From positions 8,084,379 to 8,121,878 of the forward strand of contig NC_135551.1 of the NCBI RefSeq assembly GCF_964340395.1: a DNA stretch of 37,500 nucleotides. Reading direction: 5' to 3'. Numbering within the stretch: position 1 is the first letter of the stretch; the number at the start of each line of letters is the position of its first letter. Positions 12,701-23,300 of the stretch are shown here, piece after piece. The position numbers and the translations under genes were made by a program. This stretch comes from Glandiceps talaboti. Its lineage: Eukaryota > Hemichordata > Enteropneusta > Spengelidae. The notes beneath the pieces are model-generated. The model was not told the origin of the DNA. It did no database searches and was given only the letters and a program-made list of their open reading frames with translations.

Positions 12701-13332
12701 CGGCCGTAAAAACTGATCGCTCCCTCAGTTCGGTTTTGACAAGTGAATTCAAATATATCGCTCGTACATATATTTCGTTCACTGGTCAAAGCCTCTTGGT
12801 AGACTTTCCCCAGGGTGTGGTTTATTGCTTAAACATAATGTAGTGCAAATTACCAAAACACACCCATACGGCTAGGCTTATATATTTGCACTGCACAACT
12901 AAAAGCCTATTACAATAATATCAGCTGAGATAAGACATGTTGGAGCATCACAAACATTGTCACAAACCATATCTCTGGTATTTATTTGCCAGAAGCATGA
13001 AAATATATATGCAAGCTGGACATGGAGTTAAGTATACAGTATCATCACACAAGGAGTGACAACTTTAAACTTCGGTTCAGTGGTGGATAAAATGTACACT
13101 ATAGAGTTGGGTGAATTTTATCTTCTCAAAACGTGACGAGAAGCAAATATGTTAGACGAAATCTTGATAAATAAGAGATTGTGCATTTCACTTCCTGGTT
13201 ATAAAATCTCACCTGTTGTGCGGTTCGTATGTAACTGCCCATACTACCAGTACAATCCATAGCAAAGGCTAGGTCCAAGATAGAAGAATCGTGTTTAGCC
13301 AATTCCGGCTGTGCTACCTTGTCAACCTCCAT
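6716..13332 (-). CDS. VWA-domain protein, copy 1 (poly-Pro/poly-Glu tail)
   Basis: Six coding exons read right to left: 13332-13213, 10518-10341, 10174-10031, 9484-9158, 8603-8447, 7094-6716 (stop included). Every junction is GT-AG and phases agree (0,1,1,1,2), giving 434 aa. Residues 20-210 form a von Willebrand A fold with the MIDAS variant DCTGSM (Asp26, Thr28, Ser30) and a later MIDAS-type Asp132 in the FIADAPPHG strand. The start MEVDKV lacks a signal peptide and there is no membrane span, so a cytosolic protein is expected. The VWA resembles that of VwkA-type proteins in its DCTGSM motif, but no alpha-kinase domain follows. Residues 258-309 form a conserved second module (KSKQL, MRFSSHK, CEPPRA). 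The last exon encodes about 15 Pro, a basic patch KSKARKSKKGG, about 16 Glu and a conserved end VEEEQDVTYLQAQRMVKKS. VWA MIDAS domains bind a divalent metal and protein partners; the partner is unknown. Confidence 0.92.
6902..6952. repeat. Coding (TTC)n microsatellite encoding poly-Glu
   Basis: About 16 TTC units on the plus strand read as GAA on the coding strand. They lie in the last exon of VWA copy 1. Copy 2 has about 11 at the same place. Confidence 0.95.
7035..7080. repeat. Coding (GGT)n microsatellite encoding poly-Pro
   Basis: About 15 GGT units on the plus strand read as ACC/CCA triplets, in the proline frame, on the coding strand. Copy 2 has only three consecutive prolines here, so the tract expanded in copy 1 or collapsed in copy 2. 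Confidence 0.95.
7095..8446 (-). other. Intron 5 of VWA copy 1, with CCCCATTTTAGAC-type repeat
   Basis: The flanks align with the copy 2 intron, but about 7830-8290 does not. That insert repeats a CCCCATTTTAGAC/CCCATTTTGG motif many times and looks like a dispersed repetitive element. Direct near-copies of GTTACCCCAC and GTAACCCCAC lie near its two edges (about 7833 and 8268). No coding exon is supported. Confidence 0.55.
9585..9629. repeat. (GGGGGT)n G-rich minisatellite
   Basis: Repeated G4-6 runs separated by single T residues lie in intron 3 of VWA copy 1, about 100 bases upstream of the exon 4 acceptor in transcript direction. The run density fits G-quadruplex potential on the plus strand. 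Copy 2 has only a shorter G-rich run at the homologous place (about 20166-20190). Confidence 0.85.
11117..11290 (-). other. Conserved short reading frame in intron 1 (copy 1)
   Basis: On the gene's own strand an open frame beginning near ECRGGAVTY and ending APPSTCLL-stop runs about 57 codons. The homologous frame in copy 2 (22777-22959) is intact, with one three-base indel and few substitutions. No clear donor site follows it, so it may be a conserved noncoding block that is open by chance. I do not recognise the peptide. Confidence 0.3.
11721..11789. repeat. (TGTA)n microsatellite, intron 1 copy 1
   Basis: About 17 units of a TGTA/GTAT tetranucleotide. A homologous, longer and compound array is in intron 1 of copy 2 at 23207-23367. 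Confidence 0.95.
12600..12780. repeat. Dispersed poly-C/G element, intron 1 copy 1
   Basis: A C15 run is flanked by AT-rich DNA. Read on the minus strand it contains GGAGCGATCAGTTTTTA, then GGCCGG and GGGGTCATC. The same order of motifs is seen on the plus strand near 36395-36500, so this is a dispersed repeat family rather than a simple tract. Confidence 0.55.
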
Positions 13333-13760
13333 ATTAAATGCTTGTCTTCGTACAACAACTTGGACTGAGATAACTCACAAAAACGCTATAAGATATCGGA
13401 TCTAGCCCTATATTTCACTTTCTTTTAACGACTTCACAACCTCAACTTGTACATATAATGTAAGTAAGTCTTCTGCGTTTAATACTTGTCCCAATACGTA
13501 TTCGCAGCACTTGCTCCTGTTATTATGCACACAGTTCAGTGTTGTCTGAATAATACCTGCAATCACGAATGTCACTCTCTTTAAATGATCTCCGACAGAA
13601 AATGCTGATATGTCACAAATGATGTCATCTGAGACACGACGTGTGTGTGTTGATAAAAAGAACAGCCACCACCTGGATATTTTTAGCATATGACGTCAGC
13701 GTCTATTTATCATTGAAGGCACACCGGGTACATACCGGATAACATGCCTCAAAAATACCA
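13333..13760 (-). promoter_or_regulatory. Promoter / 5' region of VWA copy 1 with CRE palindrome
   Basis: TGACGTCA lies at 13691-13698, about 360 bases upstream of the start codon. It is embedded in a stretch conserved in copy 2 (24853-24860), with an ATAAATAG-like AT box next to it. The open frame seen at 13408-13689 is not preserved in copy 2, so the region is treated as noncoding. Confidence 0.55.
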
Positions 13761-13780
13761 TAGCACATAGGTGTTACTGA

Positions 13781-13895
13781 CCAGTCAGTTTCTTTGGGGG
13801 GGGGGGGAACCCTGTTTTTGACATTGGCAGGGGGGAGGCATGCTGCTTTGACAATTGTGGATGGGGGGGGGGGGTCATTGTGTTTTGGATATTAA
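13781..13895 (-). repeat. G-tract repeat, inverted relative to 14215-14395
   Basis: This stretch has G11 and G12-14 runs with GGTCATTGTGTTTTGGAT between and after them. It is the reverse complement, at high similarity, of the unit ending near 14395. It starts right at the edge of the VWA duplication block. Confidence 0.75.
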
Positions 13896-14189
13896 TGCTC
13901 CTATACCAATGTAACAGGCCCATTTGTATGTGACATGCAAAACTCATTTAAAACTTACATTTACGTTAGCTTTTCAAAGCTTAGACATATTCCCTCAAAG
14001 GCTATGAATAACCTAAATATTGCCTTAATAGAAACCCAAAAATTCAGATCTGCCAGGGGGAAATGTAAACCCCAAGGACTCCCTCATCCCAAAGGTCACC
14101 CATGCATTCAACCAACAATCAGATACACCAACCTTTTTACTGTTATACTGGTATAAAATTTTAAGAATTTGTGTAAGAAATGGGGACAA

Positions 14190-14395
14190 TAATAAATCAT
14201 AAAAGTACCAGTCAGTTCAGACAAGGCTATATGCCATTGTAGAAAAGGATTTTCTTCTTCCATCACAATCCAAAACACAATGACCCCCCCCCCCCATCCA
14301 CAATTTTGAAAGCAGCATGACCCCCCCCCCCCACACTGCCAATTTCAAAAACAGGATGGCCCCTCCCAATCCCCCCCCACCCCGCCCGAAGTAAA
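14190..14395 (+). repeat. C-tract repeat unit A
   Basis: Contains GGCTATATGCCATTGTAGAAA, then CCATCACAATCCAAAACACA followed by ATGACCCCCC-type modules repeated every 40 or so bases. A second direct copy begins 586 bases downstream, and an inverted copy is at 13781-13895. Confidence 0.75.
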
Positions 14396-14779
14396 CTATA
14401 TAAAATGTTGCATGTATAGTAAAGTCACTGGCATGTTAGAGAACTTTATGTGGTCATACCTAGTGTATAATAGAAACTGGAAACTGATGAGATGTGGTGT
14501 CCGAAATAGAAAGTGTATTAATCTCTTCTGACAAGTTCATACTGGAGTAGAACAGTTTAATTAGATTAATTTCTTTTATAAACTATATATAAAGATTACC
14601 ATCACGAAACATTCAAGTTCTCCTTTGCCCTAAAGTGCAAGATAAGTGAAGCATTGATTGTGAAACAGCCAAGCATTTAGTAACTAGTGTGGTAGCTAGG
14701 TAATGTATATGTATATGTATAGTTATGTTGGAACTAATAAGTAATATTAAAGAATTGATGTAAGAATCAGGGACAAGAA

Positions 14780-14978
14780 CAAATATCTACATGTACCACA
14801 TTTCAGACATGGCTATTTGCCATTGTAGAAAGGTATTTTTTGATTCCATCACAATCCAAAACACAATGACCCCCCTAGCCATAATTTTCAAATCAGCATG
14901 ACCCCCTCCATGCCAATTTCAAAAACTGGGTGACCCCCCCCCCCCCACACACACACACCAAAGAAACTGACCGGCCCC
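14780..14978 (+). repeat. C-tract repeat unit B
   Basis: Direct copy of unit A with the same order of motifs: GGCTATTTGCCATTGTAGAAA, CCATCACAATCCAAAACACA and three ATGACCCCC/GTGACCCC modules. It ends in a short (CA)n run before ACCGGCCCC. Confidence 0.75.
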
Positions 14979-15513
14979 TAAATTGTATATGAATGCATTC
15001 ATGGCCACTGAGACGGCTCGTTATTAAGAACGGTGTCGTAAAACAGGCTGTGGTTTGTGACGATGGTAGATTTCAAATTTCACCATTTATACAACTGCTG
15101 AATTCCTATATTTATCGAAGTCACCAGCATTGCCACATTTTTCACCGGCAACTTCCTATACTAGGCTGCTCGGATGCGGGAGTATCAACCAAAGTAAAAC
15201 TAAGATTTTCAATTTTGAAATAGTGAAGAGGTCGTATGAAGTTACATTGTATGTAGGTGAATTCTCCAGCATGATTGCCTGCAGACGCGATCTTACGGCC
15301 AACCACAACATGTAATAATATGAAGCTTTTATAGAATGTTGGAGCATTGCTCCAAGGTTTGTGCTGTTACATAATAGGTGAGTGCTATCAATATCTGATA
15401 GTTTGAGACATGTCACCACAAACATACAAGTTACTTGTATGAAGATTCATGGATGTATATACATGACATTAAGTGTATGCAAATATTAAGATGCCAGATA
15501 TTTTTCTCCGTTC

Positions 15514-15605
15514 AGCCAAGGAAAATACAAGTGACCTAAAGGCCTTTGTCAGTACGAGTCGCTAGACAAGTAATGACAACCCTTAGGTCATGTGTATTTT
15601 CTGGC
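15514..15605. repeat. 92-bp imperfect hairpin
   Basis: The left arm starts AGCCAAGGAAAATACA and the right arm ends TGTATTTTCTGGCT. The arms pair over about 27 bp with one 2-nt bulge and one small internal mismatch. Size and shape fit either a tiny inverted-repeat element or a microRNA-like precursor. Nothing shows expression. Confidence 0.6.
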
Positions 15606-15888
15606 TTAATGAAGACAAATATTGGTATATAACATAATTAAACCGGCACCAGTAATATCAAAGAAAAATTGGGGAAAGTATTTGGGCAATTTTGTATTTC
15701 AAACACAGCAGAACCAGTGATGTATACATGCGTTGTCATGACATACACGTGCATTGTCATGACTTAGAATGACCAGGGTATAAATTCCATATTTTTTGCT
15801 TATGCATGGTATAATATTTTTTTACTACATGATATAAATAGAATAATACATTATGAGTACATAAATCCTTTCAAAGGAATTACATAAG

Positions 15889-16326
15889 TGAATATTTACA
15901 TATCATATTAAAAACAAACTTTCATTGAGTTAATGACACACTACAAAATCATGATATCTGATTCAAGTACATGTCTCCTACAGCTAAAACAGGATGCATT
16001 CGATAGAATAATATACATATTTCCCTGGTAGTTGAAGATAGACACAAAACTAAAACGATTATCACAACATGTTGCTACAACAGTGATAAGGAATTGTTCA
16101 AGTGAATATTTACATAATTATGATATTTAAAAAAAAAACTTTCCAAAAACTTTCATTGAGTTAATGACACACTACAAAGTCATGATATCGATTCACGTAC
16201 CTGTCTCCTACAGCTAAAACAGGATGCATTCAACAGAATAATGTAATTGGTAGTTGAACCTTCGATTTTCTAAGATAGACACAAACTAAAACTATCATCA
16301 CAACATGTTGTTACAACAGTGATAAG
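15889..16326 (+). repeat. Two-copy 0.2-kb tandem duplication
   Basis: Copy one spans 15889-16090 and copy two 16102-16326. Both carry CTTTCATTGAGTTAATGACA, then TCTCCTACAGCTAAAACAGG and ACAACATGTTG before CAGTGATAAG. The spacing drifts from 213 to 236 because of small insertions in copy two. No coding potential. Confidence 0.88.
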
Positions 16327-17014
16327 CTATTGAATGGACATTGGTTTAATTATAGTCTCAGTAGGGAGGCTTTGCAGAGTTTTATTGACAGAGTTCCATG
16401 AACTTCCAGTGTACTGTTTTGGGACTTCCAATGTTTACACTATCTTACAACAAAAGAACTGCTATCACCCACTTGTATAATCTACCACATTGAAGAACAA
16501 TAGATTTCATGTTTATCTACCTTACATGTTGTAGTAAACAGATGGCTGGATTACCAGTGTCATAACATGTACATTTGATCATTTGGCAAGTTGACGTTGT
16601 TACTATTCTAGATAAGAGCACTTTTGTTGCTGACTACCAGCAGGAGTTTGACTGAAGAGAAAGTTATGTTTAGACTAATCTATTTCTTAATTTCCTTTCA
16701 ATCACAATCTTGCTGCCTTACAGTTGTAAAAGTGCTGTCATTTATTAAGTATTATAAAAACCTCCACTTGTAACACGACTGAATTTTAACATAAATGTTT
16801 CATATAGCCTTCTGTTGAACTCTTTTAGCTGCAAAGTTAAAGGCCAGGGTTTCAATCCCAGGTTCTCGTATTAGTGTTATCTTATCAGTGAAGCCATAAG
16901 GATTACATAGGATTATTCTTCTTCTAGACCAACCTTTTCTATAGCTTTTGTCAGACAACTGTTTTTCACGCCTAATGTTTAATCCTTATTCAAAGTTGGC
17001 CTTTAAGAAAACAC

Positions 17015-17020
17015 TTTATT
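17015..17020 (-). terminator. Poly(A) signal of VWA gene copy 2
   Basis: AATAAA on the minus strand, 45 bases past the stop, exactly as in copy 1. Confidence 0.75.
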
Positions 17021-17064
17021 CATACATGTCATTTTTCTTGACTTGTATGTAATAAGCACTTATT

Positions 17065-17244
17065 CTACTTTTTAGATAACTTATTTGTGGCAATGGATTT
17101 TTTCACCATTCTCTGTGCTTGTAAATAGGTAACATCTTGTTCTTCTTCAACTTCATACATGTCATCCACAGGTGATGCCATCTCATCCAAACTTGCACCT
17201 GGTGCACCACCCATGGCATCCAAACCACCACACCTTGCCTGGTA

Positions 17245-17276
<32 letters not shown>

Positions 17277-17841
17277 CTTCTGGTTCACTACTCCTACTAA
17301 ACATCGCTAGGAAGCCTCCCTTTTTAGATTTTCTTGATTTGGATTTCTTTGCACTTGCGAGTTTTCGTGGTGGTGGACAGGAACGTGATGGTGATGATCT
17401 GTATATAACAACCAGAACAGTACATAACTTATTGGCAATAGTAGTTACCAACCTGACAGAATTTGTGTTCACACTTGATAACACATTTAGACTCACATAA
17501 CAGCACATTAACACACATGTACTAGCAAATATAAACTAGAATAATAGCACATTTGTCCACACTTGATAGCAAATTTGAAAACATCTAATAGGACAAGAAA
17601 GCTCAGGAAGGCTATCAACATCAGATGCTACAATCCCAAGATCAACAGACACAGCTAGCATCAAAATACCTGTGATATTTACAATCGGCTGATCATACCG
17701 CCACCTAGTGGTCACTTGTAACTATATCATCGACCGTGACAGATCTGAAGGTCAAAGCTAAAAAGTTAACTGCTTGTGTGATAACTTATGTAAATCATGT
17801 AATAGGACATTCATCCCTACCCAATAGCACATTTTCACCCA

Positions 17842-17886
<45 letters not shown>

Positions 17887-20800
17887 ACACACATACACAC
17901 ATTGAACAACACATGTTTACTAATTTTCTGGGTGAGCTTGAGATTCTGAATTGTCAGTATATATCTGGATAAACATCCCACACTACATACTGGGGCCTTA
18001 CTCTATGGAAAATTTGATACCTGACTTTTTCTGAACTTCACAATTAAATTAGGAGGCTTAGAAAAAAGTATCAAACGAGACAACGCATCAACAAAAATGG
18101 CACCTTCATAGAAAAATACTAAGACTTTCACAAAAAATATGAATAAAGTAACAGCAACTGTAGCTCTAAGAATGAAAGGTGGGTACAGATTTAATATGGT
18201 GTATTTAAACAAACTTTGACCAATTAACTTCTGTAACATATTGATACATTACTCAGCATTACTTAATTTATTAGTACAGTGATATCAAGGAAGGATTTCT
18301 CATATCACTACTAGTCTGTGTTCACACTAAGAGTCTAACATCAGCAATGTTGCTATAAGAGATCGGCCATTGGATATGATTTCAAATTCAAATGTATTTT
18401 GAACATGTATCATGAGCATTTACTGAGTTCTCCGATCAACAGGTTTTGTAACACAAATGGGTTGACTTTACTAAGTTTATGTACATGCCAACCAATTGTA
18501 CTTTTACAATTTATGCTTTTGTTTTATAGGTCAAAACTGTACGTACCACTATCAATTCAAAATATTATTTGAAATTGTTTGCTGTCTTAGCAATGTTGTT
18601 ACCTGTATGACTAGATGTAAATCAAGGCATCACATCAGAGATAAGTGTCTATATGTTACAATACACCTTTGTGGGATTAAAACCACTTCAGTTCAACATA
18701 TAAATTGTGTGTTGTACACATTATATACTCACAGCAAAGCAAAATCACTAACGGCAGCTCTTGGAGGTTCACAGCTCATGTAATCCATTTTAACTGCAGC
18801 CATAGTTTTGTGTGAGGAAAATCTCATGGCAGTGTCTGATGCAACAGCTAACTCTGCCTTATTCATCTTCAACTGCTTTGATTTGACACCTACAGAAAAG
18901 ACAGAACAAAACATCATTTCAGTTCACATTATATCGATGAATTTTTTTTACACATGTTAAAAAAACATGACAAGTCATTTCAGTTGAAACAAATCACAGT
19001 AGGGCTTCCTTACTATTATTATTATACAGAGTTTGAAATTAACTCTTTTCATTGGTAGTCCCAGTGGTCTACCAATTTCTGGTAGAAATTTGGTGACCAA
19101 TAGTCTCATATTCCTGAATTGAAAACAGAATTCCTCTTTTTGGAAATACATGTAGGTGTGTTATTAAAATAATGTTCATAAATCTTCCATCCTTGCATAT
19201 GCATAATCAGTGATAACCTGGATGGGCTACCAGCTGTAAATTATGGTAGTCCCATGACAAGAATTGGTAGTCTTTAGACATGGAGTACTATTAATTTCAA
19301 GCCTGTTATACCAGCATCAAGTTGCTCCCTACATTTTTTTTATATTTACACCATTGTATTCGTGGTCATACACTTTGTTTTAATTTCACTCCAAAATTGT
19401 TTCTACAAAACAGAAGTATTGATATTAACCTCAGATTCTCTTCATCCTACAATTAATAAATGTCCATATTTTTGTGATATGTTACATGCATAATTTCATT
19501 ATTGTTTTCCTTGGCTTTGATCAAAATTGAAATTTACAAAGTTAACTTTTTGAGTCATCACATCTTTACACCTTCACCATAAATTTGATCCATGGAGAAT
19601 ACGGTATATCAAGTACCGGTATTTTAATTTGTGAAATATGATTGGATTTTTGATATTCAAACCTTGGAAAGCCATTTTCAAACAGTATCCCCAGTGGCCA
19701 AAATAGACAAATCTTTGTTTTTTCCAATATGGTGACTGGTACATATACTGACCTTTCGCGGCTAGTCTTGACATGACAGCTGAGGTCATAACTTCTTCAT
19801 CTACATCTCCTGCTGATTGAAATTCTTGTAAAACTTCCTCGTTGACTTCTTCCATCAGTCGTTGTAATGATATTTCCTCCTGGGCTCCTCCAATGATAAC
19901 TTGTGACAGTAATTTGGCATTTCTAAGAGGTACATACTGACCACCTGTCATGTGAGCTATAGCCATAAAGAAGTCTCTGTATGGAGTAATACTTGGTTCA
20001 CAACCAACCATGTACATAGTTACTCCTTTCTCTGCCAGCTGGTTGCCAACTTGTATCGGGTCGATGCCGTCAGGGCAACCTAGGAAAGACATACATGTAA
20101 AAGTAAGTTGACTACACAATGGATAACCTGTGGTATAGCAGCATGCACCGAGTTTAACTTCTTTTGGGAAAGGAAGGGAAGGGGAGGGGGTAGTTAATTT
20201 TTGAAGAAAAGAAAGAAGTTCTGACAACAAATACACTGCATATCTAAAACGACATGTGCTGGAAATTACATTTTAAATGACATGAACTTTTATTGTACAT
20301 ACAATGAATTAAATATATATCAAAACTTAAATTTTTCAGATTTATTAGCCATCATCATAAGAATATTTCAAAGGCATGCTACTGTTAAACGTTACTCAAG
20401 AAAGAAGCAGACAGGAATTGGGCAAAAGAAAAAGAAAATCACCAAAAAGTTATATACTATAATTTACTTACCATTAGGAAAGCCGTCTCCTTGGTCACGA
20501 AGTCCATGTGGTGGGGCATCAGCAATAAAGACACATATTTTTGTAGCTTCATCTCTCCAACTTAACTTAAGAACTTGATGTAAGGCATCGGCTACAGCCT
20601 CTGGTGTATCACCACCTGTTGATGCAAAATAACGGTGTGAAAATGTACCAGTCCCTTATAATTAGGTATACATGTAAAGATCATTGTCATTCCTTTACAT
20701 AAGTTTGGTAGTAGTGATAACATAGTTCAGACTCTCCTGTGACTTTCCACACTCTCCCCAAACCTCTGAATTTATTGCATACAGTGAAATACTACATTTT

Positions 20801-23249
20801 CACATCAATTTTTTTTCATTTTTTTTCGGTGGTGTGATTTTCTGCTAAAATAAAATCCCTTGATACTACTTTTTATTCATAGTAATCATGGATACCTCTT
20901 ACTACATATGTGAAAATGTGGTCCAGGAAAAACATCCAATTTTTCTTTTCATTGAAAATGACAATAGGTACATTAAGTCTTACAATTCTCATGTTACACT
21001 TGTATCAATCAGCCAATGATTTCAGAATACCACACAATACTAAAAAGTAACTCTCCGTCCCGCCACATACAAAAAAAATATAACTCCTATAGTAACTTTT
21101 AATACATGCTTTATCACCTTACGGTGATATGCTATAGAAAGCATGGTGTAGTAAATACAGAGACAAAATGTCACAATGCAGCACTCAGAAATTAGCTGCT
21201 AGAAAGATCTACTTTGATTTACTTTGAAAGGAAGTTCGTTCGTGAATATTTACCATTGACATTTGAATTAACAATATACAAAACATTTTCTATGCTATTT
21301 AATATTTAAGATATGAAAATGAATACATTTCAGTGACATATAGAAGAAAATAAAACCTCTCACTCTCATTATAATTTTATGGCCAATCAATATGACAATA
21401 AGAAAATTATATTGATCTCCAACAACTGCAACTTGCAAGGAATTTTTGGCATAAGCTTTCTACTTAACTCTAACTTGCATGTAAATGAAAATCAGAAACT
21501 CTAAATTTTGTAAGTAATTTGCAGCAATTAAGATTCTCAATCTCAGTATTAAAGATAACTTTCCCGCTTAAAAGTTTTGTATGTTCTAAGTTTATAAGTT
21601 TAAGTTTATTGTAATAAAGTGTATTTTTTCTGACCATTTGTCCATTCATTTGCAAACTCCAAAGTAGATTTGTTCGTAGAAGTAAGCGACAGTGTGCCCG
21701 CTGAACCAATTTGATCAGGGTCTATGATTTGATGCACCTCAAACACACACAATTTCTAGTGATGCACCCAATTTTGGTGTTCCCCTATCTCTTACTATGT
21801 GGTGACTCACAAGAAATACCAGTTTTTATCAGTTTGACTCACAACAACTACATTTGGCTATCGTTAGAGGGCACACTGGTAAGCGGCAATATTTGGAAAA
21901 TAAAGAATGACAGAAAACACAGGTCAGAAGCTCCCCTCCCTCAACACCTGCTGACCTTTGACCTGATACATACCTCCTTGTGCTGAGGCACCATCTAGCC
22001 ATGTCTTCATAGTACTAACAGACTGTGTGAAATCATGTACTCTTGTAACAAACGTACTGTCTTGAGGTGGATGATCACGATATTCAACTAGAGCAAGGTG
22101 AATGTCAGATTTCTCACGTGATACGATCTCTTCTACAATGCTTCGAATACTCTGTAGAAATGAACATGAAATGAGTGATGATTTGTTAATTGCCTTATTT
22201 CTGTCTGTCAAAGTGAGTCTTATTAAATAAATACAGTAAGTAAATAGGAAGTTGATGTTGATGACGTATGATCGTGACTGGGAGGAAAAATACATAGTTG
22301 CTATAGAAACTAGATTCCAGAAACGTAATTTTATCTCTATAAACAAAACTATAGAAACATAAAGTGCCAATCATCAATTACTGTTAAATCTGTCATTTAA
22401 ACCACACTTTTATTTAAAGTAGCACTCTGACTTCACGTCTATTGAAAATGCAAGACTTGTCATCAATTTGAAAAAATCGTATTGTTTGTATTTAAGGACA
22501 CACCCCTTTATAGTGTGCAGTGTGGGACAATGGAGGAGGTACAAAACTATTCAAATTACAGAGGAGCAAAATTAATATATCATGATTCTTTTCTCAACAT
22601 ACATGTATTTCCAGTCCTAGTCTGAGGTACGAAATGAAGGGGCGCCCTCGCACATCGGTCAACCCCTTTCATGTGTATATTGAACTGTGCCCTTTGTAGC
22701 ATATATTTGCAACCAGATCTGGTTCCAATCAACACAGTTACGTGATAAAAGGCATTAAAATGACCATGGGGTCAGATCATAGTAGGAAGGTTGAAGGTGG
22801 AGCAACACAACACGACATATCGTCAGTCTCGCCCTGCAGTACACAACCTTTGGATATTAATGTATTATAAATAGATTTGCCATATCTTTCTGTCAAAATG
22901 TTTTGAAGGAAAGAGAAATATGTCACTGCACCACCCCTACATTCCCTTGTACAGTACACACATATAGATGATGATCAATAAAAACATGTTTTATTTTGCA
23001 TATTGTATTACTGCTGTAATTTTGTTTGCATAGTTTTAATTATTAACTGAGGAATCAATGAATCACTTTGGTGACTAAATAAGGTATGGTTCTAATGCTG
23101 GTTGATATATATTATACTGGTATCATAAAGTATATAGTCCCATGACGATGTAACTACTAAAACTGCAATACAGCAGATGACACTTTTATAGTTTCTCATT
23201 GTATACGTATGTATGTATGTATGTATGTATGTATGTATGTATGTATGTA

Positions 23250-23300
<51 letters not shown>

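Larger units (their letters stand above)
6609..13776 (-). repeat. Tandem gene duplication, copy 1 block
   Basis: This block aligns along its length with 16958-24957 in the same orientation. Homology starts abruptly at ACTGTTTTTCAC (6609 and 16958), just past the poly(A) signal. It ends near the AGGTGTTA motif (about 13776 and 24957), upstream of the promoter. The block therefore carries one whole gene from regulatory region to poly(A) signal. Exons are almost identical at the 5' end; introns align but differ by insertions. Confidence 0.93.
13777..16957. other. Spacer between the two VWA blocks, no gene found
   Basis: About 3.2 kb without homology to the flanking blocks. It holds three G/C-tract repeat units, a 92-bp hairpin and a two-copy 0.2-kb tandem repeat (listed separately). 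Short open frames around 14993-15425 have no splice context, recognisable motif or family resemblance. Confidence 0.6.

Noticed and set aside
13408-13689. 93-codon open frame on the minus strand upstream of VWA copy 1
   Set aside because: The homologous region of copy 2 does not keep the frame, so it is treated as 5' flank.
14993-15425. Overlapping 60-90 codon frames on both strands in the spacer
   Set aside because: No conserved motif, splice context or counterpart in the neighbouring blocks.
15889-16326. Possible CRISPR-like or satellite array
   Set aside because: Only two units of 0.2 kb with no regular repeat-spacer pattern; a local duplication in eukaryotic DNA.
16845-16865. GGTTTCAATCCC resembling a tRNA B box
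   Set aside because: The flanking bases do not form a T stem and no D arm or anticodon stem could be built upstream.
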